A program made the translations under genes and the position numbers. Below, in pieces: positions 34,326 to 45,471 of a stretch of 64,000 nucleotides of DNA (position 1 is its first letter; every line of letters begins with the position of its first letter). The stretch is from Ceratothoa steindachneri (Eukaryota; Arthropoda; Malacostraca; Isopoda; Cymothoidae): assembly GCA_963969495.1 (NCBI GenBank), contig OZ018319.1, positions 208,962,247 through 209,026,246 on the forward strand, given 5' to 3'. A model generated the notes under the pieces. That model made no database searches and was not told the DNA's origin. It saw only the letters and a list, made by a program, of their open reading frames with translations.

Positions 34326-35610
34326 TGTAAGGAAAAGGGGACGCCAAGAAGAGTACCCCCTTCTTTTGTTTTTGAATTCGTTCCCTCCCTATGTCTTCTA
34401 ACACTCCACGTGAAGTAAAAATCTCTGTATCTAAGGAGAAAAATAAAAGAAGAAAGAATTCGAATATTAGTTAAGCTGGGCGCTAAAAGCTTTCACCTCG
34501 CCGATGAAATGCTAATCACTGTAGTCGGGAAAAGGATAGCCGAAAGTTCCCGCCCACATCGTTGGAGACAATTAAGACCGGTGTCGGTCGACTAAAGCTA
34601 ATACCTCTCGGCGCCGGAAGCTTTCTCTCAGACGTCTGTGCCTTGCAGCAAAGAAGCACCATAAAAATGGCCGTCTTATAAACACCCTGGGTTTTTCAAA
34701 GATCGTCAGATTGAGTTTGAAATCTCGTTGCCTTCGGTTTAGATCGTGTATCTGTTTCCCCAAGTCACTGATATTGTATTCACGTATACCATCGAGGTTG
34801 GATCTCACCAGGCAGATCCATCTCTTTTGTGAAGGCTTACTCTGTTCAGAGCAAAGCCTCGAATCGTTTGTCCCCGAAAGACTGGCCGAGATTCTTCTCG
34901 TCTCATCAGAATCCCTCCCCCCTTCACGGATCTCCAGTTTCTCGTGTGAGATTTCGCGCCAAGTTGCGTCAGAGTCTCGATTTTTGGAGGTTGCTCTTCT
35001 CTGGAGCAGAGGTACTTTCGTCCGTCTTCAAGGAGGATCGTGAACTCGTCTTCTGCCCACCCCCCACTTTCATCTTGTTCACCATCACGATATTCGGCCG
35101 AGAATCACGACCATTTTCTGTCTCCATTTCCTTGCGCAAACTCGCTAAAAGAGTTCCCTTCTTCGAGGACTTCCTTTAAGGTAAAACTATTGCATCTCCC
35201 GTTAATCGAACCCGCTTTCCGACTTTTCAATATTCCTTCTGTATAAGTGATTTATAGTATCCTATTTAAATGCTTATTAAAAAGTAATTAACTTTACCCG
35301 ATTGCTAATTTTCTATAGTCTGTCAGTATTATCCTTATTTACATTACCTATATTTCCCGTATGTATATATATGTTAACTAGTGACTTATTAAAAATTATA
35401 TTTTTGATTTTCACTCTTTAAATATATCCTTGAGCTGCAACTTGGTAAACTCATTAAACGCTATCGGCTCCTGTATTAAAATCACACTCTTATACCTCGT
35501 AATCAACGGATTACTTTTACGAAGTGAACGTACTTGTACGAAGGGAAGGACACGTACTGTATATATATACATATTCTCGTGGCTTTTATCTCTTTCCTGC
35601 CAACCAATAG

Positions 35611-35654
<44 letters not shown>

Positions 35655-35661
35655 GTATTGT
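34326..35661 (+). repeat. 5' LTR of element 2 (3' tip missing)
   Basis: The last ~290 bp (from 35370) match 37085-37375. The upstream kilobase has no second copy because the 3' LTR is truncated, so the start at TGTAAGG rests on the LINE C junction. The last ~28 bp of the LTR (present at 37376-37403) are absent here. Open frames at 34711-35246 fall in it and look fortuitous. Confidence 0.65.
35615..35653. repeat. (TA)n microsatellite in the element 2 LTR
   Basis: About 39 bp of TA. The homologous position in the other LTR (37350-37370) has only about 20 bp of imperfect TA, so the array changed length after insertion. Confidence 0.93.
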
Positions 35662-35760
35662 GGCCCCGTGGACTACCTCATCCAAACACCCTCAGGTAAC
35701 AAAGTGTTTCACGTCAACATGCTCAAACGTTACCACCGCCGTGCCTGCATCAATAACATT
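35662..35760 (+). pseudogene. Integrase C-terminus of element 2
   Basis: Reads GPVDYLIQTPSGNKVFHVNMLKRYHRRA when allowed to run, i.e. the GPY/F-like end of a Ty3/gypsy integrase ('Y.I.TP.G.....HVN.LK.Y'). It corresponds closely to 10430-10545 of element 1. An acidic linker (35760-35960) then leads straight to RT. Confidence 0.8.
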
Positions 35761-35899
35761 GTTGCCTTGGACGAAAAGGCCTTGATGGAAGACTCTTATC
35801 CCCCTGAACCTCTTAACCTAGTCAAGACAGCTCGCGTAGAAGCTGATAATGACTACCCACTCACGTTGCTCCCAGGAACGTATAAAGACGCCCCCAGGA

Positions 35900-37010
35900 G
35901 ATCGAGCTATATCCCAACTTGGAGCACGCTCGGAAAGCCCAGTTATCTCGGTTGTTAAAAGCCAACTTCAAGCCCATTCATTTGCGATCCACGTTCAATG
36001 CGGAGGTCGAAAACTTACTAAAATTAGAAATAATTGAACCCTGGTCGTTAGTTTACTGTTTCCTCATTGTTATGGTTCGGACGCCAGACCAGTCATTTCG
36101 AATATGTGTGGACCTTCGAAAACTTAACGCCGTGAAGGTTTTCGATTCCAAACCGATCACGTTGATATACTAGAGCCTACATTTGTTCTTAGATCGTCTG
36201 AATAATGTGTCATTCTATTTTGATAATGTGTACGTAGCTACACACACATGGGATAAACATCGTCTTCCTTCGTTCCCTCTGTAATAGGCTCAGAGAGCAT
36301 GGTATGACCATGGGTCCTTCCAAGTGTCATTTAGCCTACGACACTATCAAGTACCTTGGATTTCAAATTGGGGACAACCAAATAACGCCCCAGCAAGAAA
36401 AGGTCAGAGCCATTTTAGATATGCCCCTTTCCCGTACTAAGAAGCAGCTACATTCCTCCGTGGGCTCAACCTCCTTCTCCCGGCGCTTCGTCCCTAACTT
36501 CGCCACCCTAGCGTCCCCCCTGAACTTCCTCCTTAAGAAAAACTCCCCAGATTCCCTCGTTTGGAGCCCCAAGGCAATTTCCCATTTCCGGCAGATGAAG
36601 GATAGGCTGATATCTGCCCCCATATTGTGGCTCCCGAACCCAAACAAATTGTTTGGAATCCGTACGGATGCCAGCAAGGATAGCATAGGTTGCGCGTTGC
36701 TGCAGTACGAAGAAGATGGGAATAGCTCTCCTATCGCTTATGCAAGCCGGAATCTGTTGCCGTGCGAAAGAAACTATGCAGTAATAGAACTTGAGGCTCT
36801 GGCAATAGTTTTGGTGTCCGGAAATTTAAAATGTATTTGATTGGCCGGGAGTTCATAATGAAAACGGTTTACTGTCCTTTGGCGTACTTAAGAAATTGTA
36901 AAAGCTAAAACGGAAGGCTTATGCACTGGAGTCTGCTATTAATGGAATATCAATTCCAAGTTTTGTATTTAAATGGTAGTTATAAACTGTGTAGCAGACA
37001 GTCTTTCTTA
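35900..37010 (+). pseudogene. pol: Reverse transcriptase-RNase H of element 2
   Basis: RT starts with FNAEVENLLKLEIIEP and continues with FRICVDLRKLNAVKV (motif before A). A ~150-bp deletion removes motif A. The active-site box reads FYFDN at 36213-36227, then TMGPSKCHLAYDTIKYLGFQIG, SVGSTSFSRRFVPNF, RNase H with IRTDASKDSIGCALLQY (catalytic Asp) and ASRNLLPCERNYAVIELEALA. The long open block is 36304-36840. VADSLS at 36991 followed by two stops marks the RNase H tail, with only ~80 bp left before the 3' LTR. Confidence 0.85.
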
Positions 37011-37084
37011 GTAGGAATCCAGTAGATGACCCTCCACCCCCAAGGTAGAACTCCATAGATCTTATAAGTTCATGTATATATTCA

Positions 37085-37403
37085 AGCTCGTTGCCCTCCC
37101 ATGTAACTAGTGTTAACTAATGACTTATTTAAAATTATATTTTTGGTTTCCAATCTTTAAATATATCCTTGAACTGCAACTTTGTAAACTCATTAAACGC
37201 TATCAGCTCCTGTATTAAAATCGCACTCTTATACCTCGTAATCAACGGATTACTTTTACGAAGTGAACGTACTTGTACGTAGGGAAGGACACGTACTGTA
37301 TATATATACATATTCTCGTGGCATATATCTCTTTCCTGCCAACCAATAGATATATATATGTATATATAGACGTATTGTCTGGGGAGTGACCTATTCCTCG
37401 ACA
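37085..37403 (+). repeat. 3' LTR of element 2 (5'-truncated)
   Basis: Matches 35370-35661 at roughly 90% by eye, then extends 28 bp further to CCTCGACA. The upstream ~1 kb of LTR is missing. Confidence 0.8.
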
Positions 37404-37473
37404 TGAAAGTAGTAGATAGATTACTAGGGTTTTCTAAGCAGTGTATTGAGGCAAAAATTAAAGCAAATAGAGT
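37404..37473 (+). pseudogene. LINE C piece 3 (70 bp)
   Basis: Reads KVVDRLLGFSKQCIEAKIKANRV, matching DRSLKFSKQC..AKNRANRVLG of the relative in hAT-2. It ends in TAGAGT, which recurs where LINE C resumes at 45472. Confidence 0.85.
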
Positions 37474-37599
37474 AACAACAAGTAGTAACAACAAGGAAAT
37501 AAGGTACCCTAGGAGACCTTACCGTCCATTCAAGGAAGGTACCTTTGGACTAGCAATCGAGCGGGCACATGGCTGTTCAATTGTTTTGCGTCTCTAACG

Positions 37600-39230
37600 G
37601 CCATTTTTCAAGACTTTGTCTAGGCTTGACTTGAACTGGTCAACAGATTCACTGTTGACAACCTCCAATGGAAGTGCGTTCCACTTACCGCAGATACTGT
37701 AAGTGAAAAAAATTCCACACAGATTGCGGTTGTAACGCTTTAGTTCAAGTTTGAGCCGTGATTGCGCGTTCTGTTCTCACTCAGTGTGAAAATATCCCCG
37801 TAGTCAACATTGTCAAACCCTCGAAGTATTTTGAAAACTTCGATGAGCTGACCACGCAGTCTACGGGTTTCCAGCGAGAACAGATCTAATTCCCTTAGTC
37901 TATCCTCATAACTTTAATGTCTGATAGAGGGAATCAGCTTGGTTGCCCTGGCTTGTACGCGTTCCAATCTCGCGATGTCCTTTCGAAACGAAGGACTCCA
38001 AAATTGTACGGCATACTTCAGGTGCGGTCGGACAAGTGAGTTGTACAAACACAGTACAATCTCCTTGTTCCGATATCAAAACTGGCGCTTTATATAGCCT
38101 AGCATCCTTTGGGCCTTTTTCTCCGCCTCAATGCACTGTTTCGAGAACTTGAGGTCACTAGTGATTGTTACACCCAAGTCCTTCTCAGTGTCACTCGATT
38201 CAAGAGCAGTGCCCTTAAGGACATACTGAGATTGGGGGTTTCTGTGGCAGATATGCATCACTTTGCATTTCCCCACGTTAAAAGGCATTTGCCACGTGTC
38301 CGACCACTCCCCAATCTTCCCAAGATCTTCCTGCAGGCGGGCAGTATTTCCATCCTTTGCAACGTTCATACCAAGCATGGTATCGTCGGCAAATTTGGAA
38401 ATCTTAGCAACCATGTCACCGTCCATGTCGTTGACGTAGATGATGAATAGTGGTGGTCCCAGGACTGAAACCTTGAGGCACCACGCTAGTAACGGGCACC
38501 CAATCAGAAGCCTGTCCATTCACCCCCACCCGTTGCCGTCTGCCACTTAGCCAGTTTTCGATCCAGCCGGCTACTTTTCCGTCTATGCCCAGCGCTCACA
38601 CTTTCCGGAGAAGGCGGTTGTGTGGTACCTTATCAAAGGCTTTCTAAAAGTCTAAGTACACCACATCCACCGCCTAGTCCCGATCGTGCTCACTGAACAC
38701 GAAGTGGAAGAATTCCACAAGGCTCGTCAGGCATGACCGTTGCCTTCGGAAGCCGTGCTGGGAAACTCTTCAGTAGCAGGTTTGACTCTAAATACGACGT
38801 AATTTTGTCCACTAGCATGCTTTCTATGAGTTTACCGACTATCAAAGTCAGACTGATAGGTCGGTAGTTCGATGGTTGGCTACGGTCTCCTTTCTTGAAG
38901 ATAGGAGTTACCTCCGCTTTACGCCAGTTTCTAGGAACGCATTCGGTCCGGATTGACATGTTGAAAATGGCGCTCAGGTGTCGTGACACTTGATCGCGCA
39001 CTTCTTTCAACACTTTAGGTAGAAACCCATCCGGGCCAGGTGACTTATTCGTCATTAGGTCAGTGATCTTCTTTATTTCCCCTTTGATAAAGTCCTTATC
39101 CTCCTGCTTTTTCCTCGATTAGGAATCCATTGGCTGGGGGATGCGACCACACTCTTCAGTAAACACTGAAAAGAAGTAGTCGTTAAGGAGGTTAGCATTT
39201 TCTGCATCTAAATGCTTTAATGCCTCCTCC
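37600..39230 (-). pseudogene. LINE B ORF2: reverse transcriptase and C-terminus
   Basis: The block at 38690-39055 holds KSPGPDGFLPKVLKE and NWRKAEVTPIFKKGD (RT fingers). A broken segment with motif A follows, then 38076-38519 has SVLGPPLFIIYVND and SKFADDTMLGM with the F-A-D-D catalytic box intact, and EKDLGVTITSDLKFSKQC. The C-terminal 'LRSQLIEVFKIL.GFDNVDY' part lies at 37620-37900. Several frameshifts separate these. Confidence 0.85.
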
Positions 39231-40340
39231 TCATTTTTTCAAAGGGATAATTGATCGACGGATTGGTTTATGGCTGTTCACATATCCAAAAAACTCCTTG
39301 AGATTCTCTTTACAGAGTCTCGCCACTCGAAGTTCCTTAGACCGCTTAGCCGCCCTTATGCTGGAATTCACTCTCCTGGATAGCCTCCGGTATTCGTCAA
39401 AGTCGCCCGTGATCTTTGATTGCCGGTACACAGTTCTCTTCTCCCTAAGCAGTTGTCCGATTTCTCGATTAAACCACTTTGGTTGAACAGAAGACCGATG
39501 GGGATATTTCATTGGGATGAAACGTGATTGAAGACTCATGAATGTAGTTTTGAAACTGTTCCACGAGTCTTCAACAACATCGCACTCTTCTAGCCTCGCG
39601 TAAGTCAGTCCAGCACGAAGACCTGCAAAGTCTGCTCTTTTCAAATCGAGTTTCCTCGATTTACTAGTTGCAGGCCCTGCCTTCGGGACTTTGACTACAG
39701 ATCTAATTAGTCGGTGGTCACTGCCACCGACCTCTTTCCCAACAGAGAGGTCCTCAACGATGTCATCCTCAGAGGTGAAAACCAAGTCGAGGATATTGTC
39801 TCCTCTCGTTGGCTCTCTCACCCATTGAGTCAGGAACTCGTTGTTTGTGAACTCCAGGAGTAGTGCGTTCTCGCCACAGGGTTCTCTGCTTTCCCAGTCA
39901 ACTTGTGTGTTGAAATCCCCCATGACGATATACACTCTATCTCCGACAAGTTCTCCTAGTACCTGGTACAGATCTCTGTCCTTTTCAACGAGTTGGGCAG
40001 AAGGTCTATAAAGCACCAAGGTCCTGTATTTGGCAGGACCTATCTCTAGGTCAACACCTAGAAGTTCATGGTCGGATACGATGTTGCAATCCGTCGAGTT
40101 GAGAGTATCCTTGACATACAGCATCACACCGCCACCCTCTCTGTCTGGCCTATCTTTCAGGAAGAGCTGGTAACCGGGAATCGTGAATTCACCTTCAAAA
40201 TCTCCGCTTGAGGTTTTAATCCACGACTCTGTTATGGCCACCATCTCAGGTTCTTCTGTTTTTACGAGGCCACGAAGTTCTAGAAACTTGTTTCTGATAG
40301 ACCTCGCATTAAACAGAAGAACTTTGAGGGAGTCCCCGAC
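39231..40340 (-). pseudogene. LINE B ORF2: APE endonuclease and linker
   Basis: A 337-codon open stretch (39231-40244) contains ITESWIKT, GGGVMLYV, VMGDFNTQVDWE, LDLVFTSED and GGSDHRLIR, the catalytic E, D-x-N and S-D-H blocks of APE-type endonucleases, followed by the WFN.EI..LLREK linker. The true ORF2 start lies upstream near 40340 (SLKVF.FNARS) behind a frameshift. The C-terminal end runs into frameshifts where RT begins. Confidence 0.87.
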
Positions 40341-40351
40341 TGTCGGACTCC

Positions 40352-41601
40352 CTACGCTCTTTCGTTTCCCGCTTTCTTTCTCTGTGGCGGGGTCACTACC
40401 CTCTTTGTTACTTCAGAAAAGGTCGTTCCTGGAGTAACACGGGTGTACTGGCGTACGTCCTCCTTTACTCGGTGTCTGACACTTCTTTGGGTCCGCTCCA
40501 CAACATCCTGGATCATGTTCGCGAGTGAAGCTTTCCCTTTAAAGGAAAGATGCACTCCGTCCCTTTGGTACAGGTCATTTCTCCCGTAGAAGGTGCGGTA
40601 GGGGTCTACAAAAAAAGACTCCTTCCGCCGTACAAAGATCTCCCAGGCGTTGGTTTATAGAGATGTTCCTCGCGTGAGCATTGCGGGATGGACCTCGTCT
40701 TGGGAGTATCCCGACCACGACACGTTCGCGGGTTTTTAGCCCACAGTCGTCAACTCCTCCCATAACTGAGGTCAGGATCTTCCCGCTGACGCTTACTTTA
40801 CATCCTCGTAGGTAGAGATCGTTGCCACTTGCCATGAGGGCAACTACTGAGTTATCAGAGATCTGAGATTTCTCAGGCTCCACCCTTATTTCTCCGTTCC
40901 CCTTTCCTGGAAGGCAGCTTACCTTCACACTGGTGCGAAGGCGGGCCGCTAGCAAGGGTTGTAGATCTCGCGCTTGGGAGTCACCGATCACGATGACCCT
41001 CGCGCATTTGAGTTCAGAGGCCAGAGGCTTTCCTTTCAGTATGGGCTCTTTCGATTCCTCTTTCTTCCCCACTTTTTTTGTTTTTTCTTCTTCTTTTTCT
41101 TCTTCGTTCTTTCTTTCGTTTCTACTTTCTCTTCTTTTTATCTACTGTTTTTCCTTTCTTACTCTTCCTTTTCTTTTTTTTGACGCCCTGAGTAACCCCA
41201 GCAGCAGCTGGCTCTGGGACGTCGGATGGATGGCCTATCTCTATCGACGCGGTGCATGAGGACTCGACAGAGGAGCCATCCGCGTCGTTGGGAGTTTCTT
41301 GTTGCTGTTTCTCTACCTTGGTGGCTTTAATCTCTGCAATGATGGCTTCGAGATGACGGATTTAAGTCACATGCTCAGATTCGAGGATTTTTACCTTTTT
41401 TTTCAGCCGTCGTGTTTTTTCCTCAGAAGATTTGAAAAGTTCCTTAAGCTCCTGAAGTTCTGCCCTTAGGATGCAGTCAGTGCAGATACTTCCAGGGTGG
41501 CATTTTTAGAAACACCCCTCCGGAAAATCTACGCATCACTTGTCCTTTTGGTATGTCGAGCAGGTATACTTTAACTCAACAGGTCCTTTCTTTCCAGTCA
41601 T
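40352..41601 (-). pseudogene. LINE B ORF1: zinc finger, coiled/basic linker and SGNH esterase
   Basis: From the minus-strand ATG at 41601: C..S...Kstop-CVDFPEGCFstop-KCHP....CTDCI, a cysteine/histidine array with two TGG-to-TGA or similar stops. An E/K-rich helix (LQELKELFKSSEEKTRRLKKK), a low-complexity K/E stretch (about 41060-41170) and VIVIGDSQARDLQPLL at about 40990 follow. The GDS block is the nucleophile motif of SGNH/GDSL hydrolases; MASGNDL supplies the N block, and YQRDGVHLSFKG near 40550 (after a frameshift) the D..H block. Esterase-bearing ORF1 proteins are characteristic of CR1-like LINEs. Function in retrotransposition is not established by sequence alone. Confidence 0.8.
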
Positions 41602-41640
41602 GCTGAACACTTTATATCTCTGAATACTTTGTGAACACTC

Positions 41641-42180
41641 AATAAAAAAGAAAGGGGGTGGTGAGTTCGCCCCGCGTGAGTCGCTCCCGCCTATCGATCA
41701 GAGAAGTTTCGGATCTTTCAGAAGGCACGCTCCTTGTGCTGCTGTTCTTACGACCGAGTCGTAAAACCTCGGTGTGCCGTGGCTCTAACCAAGCAGCACT
41801 GACTGTCCCCGGAGGGGCCATCGATTTCTCACCAGGTGAACAACGGAGCACACTCCGTACTAAACTCCTACTAGTTCCCTTCACGACGGCCAAGATCTCA
41901 GAGCAGCGTTCAATGGATATCCCGCCACACCAAGAGACTCGACCTAAGGCTTTTTATTGGCCTGGCAACCAACCTGGAAACAAAAGGCCGTTACCTCGGA
42001 CCGATGCTACCAGAGGCACTCGTCAACGGTCACTGGAAATGGTCAATAATTACGCGCCAGGGAAGGGGTTAACGGGGCACCACCCTCATTCCATTCATCG
42101 TGCACCAACGCCGAGGACACCTCTAGTCTCAAAAAGGGGTGCCTCGCCAACAAACAAGCCGGGAAACGGAAGATCTTAGG
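41641..42180. other. Spacer between the head-to-head LINEs
   Basis: This probably holds the 5' untranslated region of LINE B (left) and a degenerate end of ORF1 of LINE A (right: KPGNGRS resembles the ORF1 end KKAGNERA of LINE B). The open frame 41658-42179 (+) has no recognised domain. The exact boundary between the two copies could not be placed. Confidence 0.5.
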
Positions 42181-42204
42181 GAGTCCTACAGTCGAGGACT
42201 CCCT

Positions 42205-43200
42205 AAAAGTTTTTCTGTTCAATGCGAGGTCAATCAGGAACAAGTTTACTGAGCTCCGTGACCTCGTAGTGACGGAAGAACCCAAAATTGTAGCCATAAC
42301 AGAATCGTGGATAAAGACCTCAAACCGAGACTTTGAAGGCGAATTCACGGTTCCTGGCTACCAACTCTTCCACAAAGATAGGCCAAACAGAGAGGGTGGC
42401 GGTGTAATGTTGTATGTCAAGAATACAATCAAATCTACGAACTCCAACATTATATCCGATCACGAGCTCCTAGGCGTTGACCTAGAGATAGGTCCTGTCA
42501 GATACAGGACGCTGGTACTTAACAGACCCCCTTCCCAACCCGTTGAGAAGGACAGGGAACTGTACCAGCTGCTAGGTGAGCTTGTTCAAGGCAGAGTGTG
42601 CATCGTTATGGGCGACTTCAACAGACAAGTTGACTGGGAAACCAGAGCAGCCTGTGGCGAGAGCGTGCTACTCCTGGAGTTCGCCAACAACGAGTTCTTC
42701 ACTCTATGGGTCAGAGAACCGACGAGAGGAGACAATATCCTTGACTTGGTCTTTACCTCTGAGGATGATATCGTTGAGGATGTCTCTGTAGGCGAAGAGC
42801 TCGGTGGCAGTGATCACCGGCTAGTAAGATTTACCGTCAAGATCCCGAAGGTAAGGTCTGTTGCCAGTCAATCAAGGAAACTTGACTTGAAAAGAGCAGA
42901 CTTTACAAGCCTTCGTGCTGGGCTGACTGATGTAAGGCTAGCGGTATGCAAAGAGGTTGAGGATTCGTGGAACAATTTCAAAAATAAATTCATAAGTCTT
43001 CAATCAAGTTGCATCCCTCTGAAATGTCCCCGTCGGTCTTCTGTTCAACCAAAGTGGTTTAATCGAGAAATCGGCCAACTGCTTAGGGAGAAGAAAAATG
43101 CTACCGGCGATCGAAGATCTCGGGTGCCTTTGACGAGTACCGGAGGCTAGCCAGGACAGTAAAGTCCAGCATAAGGGCGGCTAAGCGTACTGAGGAACTC
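42205..43200 (+). pseudogene. LINE A ORF2: APE endonuclease
   Basis: Open from upstream of 42269 to a stop at about 43148. It contains ITESWIKT, GGGVMLYV, VMGDFNRQVDWE, LDLVFTSEDD and GGSDHRLVR with the catalytic residues present, then WFNREIGQLLREKK. A frameshift near 43100 separates it from the linker that continues at 43150-43250 in another frame. Nearly the same protein as in LINE B. Confidence 0.88.
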
Positions 43201-43203
43201 CGA

Positions 43204-44955
43204 GTGGTGAGACTCTCCAAGGAGAATTTCAAGGAGTTCTTCGGCAATGTAAATAGCCGTAAACCAATCCATCGTAGGATTGGGCCCTTAGTGGACGAAG
43301 AGGGTGCATTAACTCAGTCAGATGCAGAAAATGCTAACCTTCTCAATGACTACTTCTCCTCAGTGTTTACTAAAGAGTGTGGTCCCATCCCCCAGCCTAC
43401 GGATTCCTACTTGGGGGAAAAGCTGGAGGCAATGGACTTCACCGAAGGAGAATTAAAGAAAAAGATCGCTGACCTAAAGACGAATAAGTCCCCTGGACCG
43501 GACGGGTTTCTACCCAAGGTGTTGAAGGAAGTGTGCGATGAAGTATCACGACATCTGTGCGCTATCTTTAACATGTCAATCCGGACCGGATGCGTTCCTA
43601 GAGACCGACGTGAGGCGAAGGTGACTCCGATCTTCAAGAAAGGAGCCCCCAGCCATCCGTCAAACTACTGGCCTATCAGTCTGACTTCGATAGTCGGTTA
43701 ACTCATGGAAAGCATGATGGTGGAGAAAATAACGTCGTATTTAGAGTCAAACCTGCTACTGAGGAGTTACCAGCACGGCTTTCGAAGGCAACGGTCATGC
43801 CTGACGAACCTTGTGGAATTCTTCCACTTCGTGTTCAGTGAGCACGATCGGGACTAGGCGGTGGATGTGGTGTACTTAGACTTTTAGAAAGCCTTTGATA
43901 AGGTACCACACCGCCGCCTTCTCCGGAAAGTGCGAGCGCTGGGCATAGACGGAAAAGTAGCCGGCTGGATCGAGAACTGGCTAAGTGGCAGACGGCAACG
44001 GGTGGGGGTGAATGGACAGGCTTCTGAGTGGGTGCCCGTTACTAGCGGGGTGCCTCAAGGTTCAGTCCTGGGACCACTACTATTCATCATCTACGTCAAC
44101 GAAATGGACGGTGACATGTTTGCCAAGATTTCCAAATTTGCCCACGATACCAAGCTCGGTATGAACGTTGCAAAGGATGGAAATACTGCCCGCCTGCAGG
44201 ATGATCTTGGGAAGATTGGGGAGTGGTCGGACACATGGCAAATGCCTTTTAACGTGGGGAAATGCAAAGTAATGCATATCGGCCACAGAAACCCCCAATC
44301 TCATTATATCCTTAAGGGCACTGCTCTTGAATCGAGTGACACTGAGAAGGACTTGGGTGTTACTATCACTAGCGACCTCAAGTTCTCGAAACATTGCATC
44401 GAGGCAGAAAAGAAAGACCAAAAGATGTTAGGCTACATAAAGCGCCAGTTTGGATACCGTAACAGGGAGATAGTACTTTGTATGTACAACTCCCTGGTTC
44501 GGCCAAACCTGGAGTATGCCTTACAATTTTGGAGTCCTTCGTTTCGAGAGGACATCGCAAGGTTGGAACGCGTACAAGCTAGGGCAACCAAACTGATTCC
44601 CTCTATCCGACATAAAAGTTATGAAGATAGACTAAGGGAATTAGATCTGTTCTCGCTGGAAACCCGTAGACTGCGTAGTCAGCTCATCGAAGTTTTCAAA
44701 ATACTTTGAGGGTTCGACAATGTTGACTACCGGGATATTTTTACACTCAGTGAGAACAGAACGCGCAATCACGGCTTCAAACTTGAACTAAAGCGTTACA
44801 ACAGCAATCTGTGTAGAATTTTTTACACCTACAGTATCTGCGGTAAGTGGAACGCACTTCCATTGGAAGTTGTCAACAGTGAATCTGTTGACCAGTTCAA
44901 GTCAAGACTAGACAAAGTCTTGAAAAGTGGCCGTTTAGGGACGCAAAACAATTGA
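43204..44955 (+). pseudogene. LINE A ORF2: reverse transcriptase and C-terminus
   Basis: The block 43204-43701 covers the linker and KSPGPDGFLPKVLKEV...KVTPIFKKG. A TAA at 43699 interrupts the 'SIVGKL.ES' block. Between 43702 and 43929 two TAG codons fall in AVDVVYLDF-stop-KAFDKVPH (motif A). The 260-codon stretch 43930-44709 has SVLGPLLFIIYVNEMD and SKFAHDTKLGM: the catalytic F-A-D-D box reads F-A-H-D, so this copy cannot be active. After a TGA at 44707 the frame continues to RLDKVLKSG, ending near 44955. Confidence 0.88.
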
Positions 44956-45066
44956 GCAGCCATGTGCCCGCTCGATTGCTAGTCCAAAGGTACCCTCTTT
45001 GAATGGACCGTAAGGTCTCCTAGGGTACCTTCTTTCCTTGTAACTCCTTGTAACTCCTTGTAACTC

Positions 45067-45471
45067 TTGCAACCAGTGAGCGTCGATTGGCGTTATTTAT
45101 AGAGGTTCCAAATCTTCTCTTCTGACGCATGAGGTAGCTGCCAGGTACTTATATGTAGATAGAGGAAAAAAAAGGAAAGAGTGACATGATAGAAGTAGGC
45201 CTTTTTTGTTTGTTTTTTCTTTTTGTATAAGTGGGAGAGATAGGATAAAAGTAAAAAAGGAGAGGGATAGAGTAGAAAAAGGAAGGAATGACGCACTTAG
45301 TCTGGATCCTCGTTTCCGACCAAATCGACAAGGGAAGCCCTACCAGGGGTACCCAGAAGAGGTACCCCCGCCGACATAGCTCGAAAAGTCAAAAGTACAC
45401 ACAAGCTCTATTCCCGCGACAAGCGTGCGTCACCTCTCCCTTTACTTTCTTTATGAGAGAGAGAGAGAGAG
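45067..45471. other. Unassigned 0.4-kb segment between LINE A and the resumed LINE C
   Basis: It includes an A/G-rich stretch (45160-45290), a CCCAGAAGAGGTACCCCCG segment that resembles the start of element 2's LTR (ACGCCAAGAAGAGTACCCCC at 34340-34360), and a (GA)n run at 45455-45470. It may be a fragment of that LTR family; this is tentative. Confidence 0.35.

Larger units (their letters stand above)
34326..37403 (+). mobile_element. Second Gmr1-like LTR element, internally deleted (element 2)
   Basis: It lies in LINE C between two halves of one codon block. A ~300-bp direct repeat (35370-35661 and 37085-37390) marks LTR sequence; the right copy ends in CCTCGACA at 37403, like the CGACA ends of element 1 and the solo LTR. 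The left LTR probably starts TGTAAGG at 34326. Gag, protease and most of integrase are missing: left LTR sequence passes straight into the integrase C-terminus at about 35662. The order integrase - RT - RNase H matches element 1. Flanking 5-mers GGGAA and TGAAA are not a clean duplication. Confidence 0.82.
37474..41640 (-). mobile_element. CR1-type LINE B with ORF1 esterase and ORF2
   Basis: Full-length or nearly so on the minus strand. The 3' end is at 37474-37500 with short AAC/TAGTAAC repeats. ORF2 runs from EN (about 40340) to the RT C-terminus (about 37600), and ORF1 from the ATG at about 41600 to 40352. LINE A (plus strand) is a near-identical copy head to head with it. Frameshifts and stops interrupt both ORFs. 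The block B+A sits in LINE C between TAGAGT repeats (37468-37473 and 45472-45477). Confidence 0.85.
42181..45066 (+). mobile_element. CR1-type LINE A, near-identical to LINE B in opposite orientation
   Basis: ORF2 in plus orientation from KVFLFNARSIRNK (about 42205) to a TGA at about 44953, followed by ~110 bp of 3' UTR. It ends in about three tandem copies of CTCCTTGTAA (45036-45066). LINE B lies 5' to 5' with it. ORF1 is essentially missing, so the copy is 5'-truncated or rearranged. Coding remains long but broken (see separate entries). Confidence 0.87.

Noticed and set aside
34711..35246. Three overlapping open frames of 68-116 codons
   Set aside because: They lie in the presumed LTR of element 2, start at non-ATG codons in part and have no motifs.
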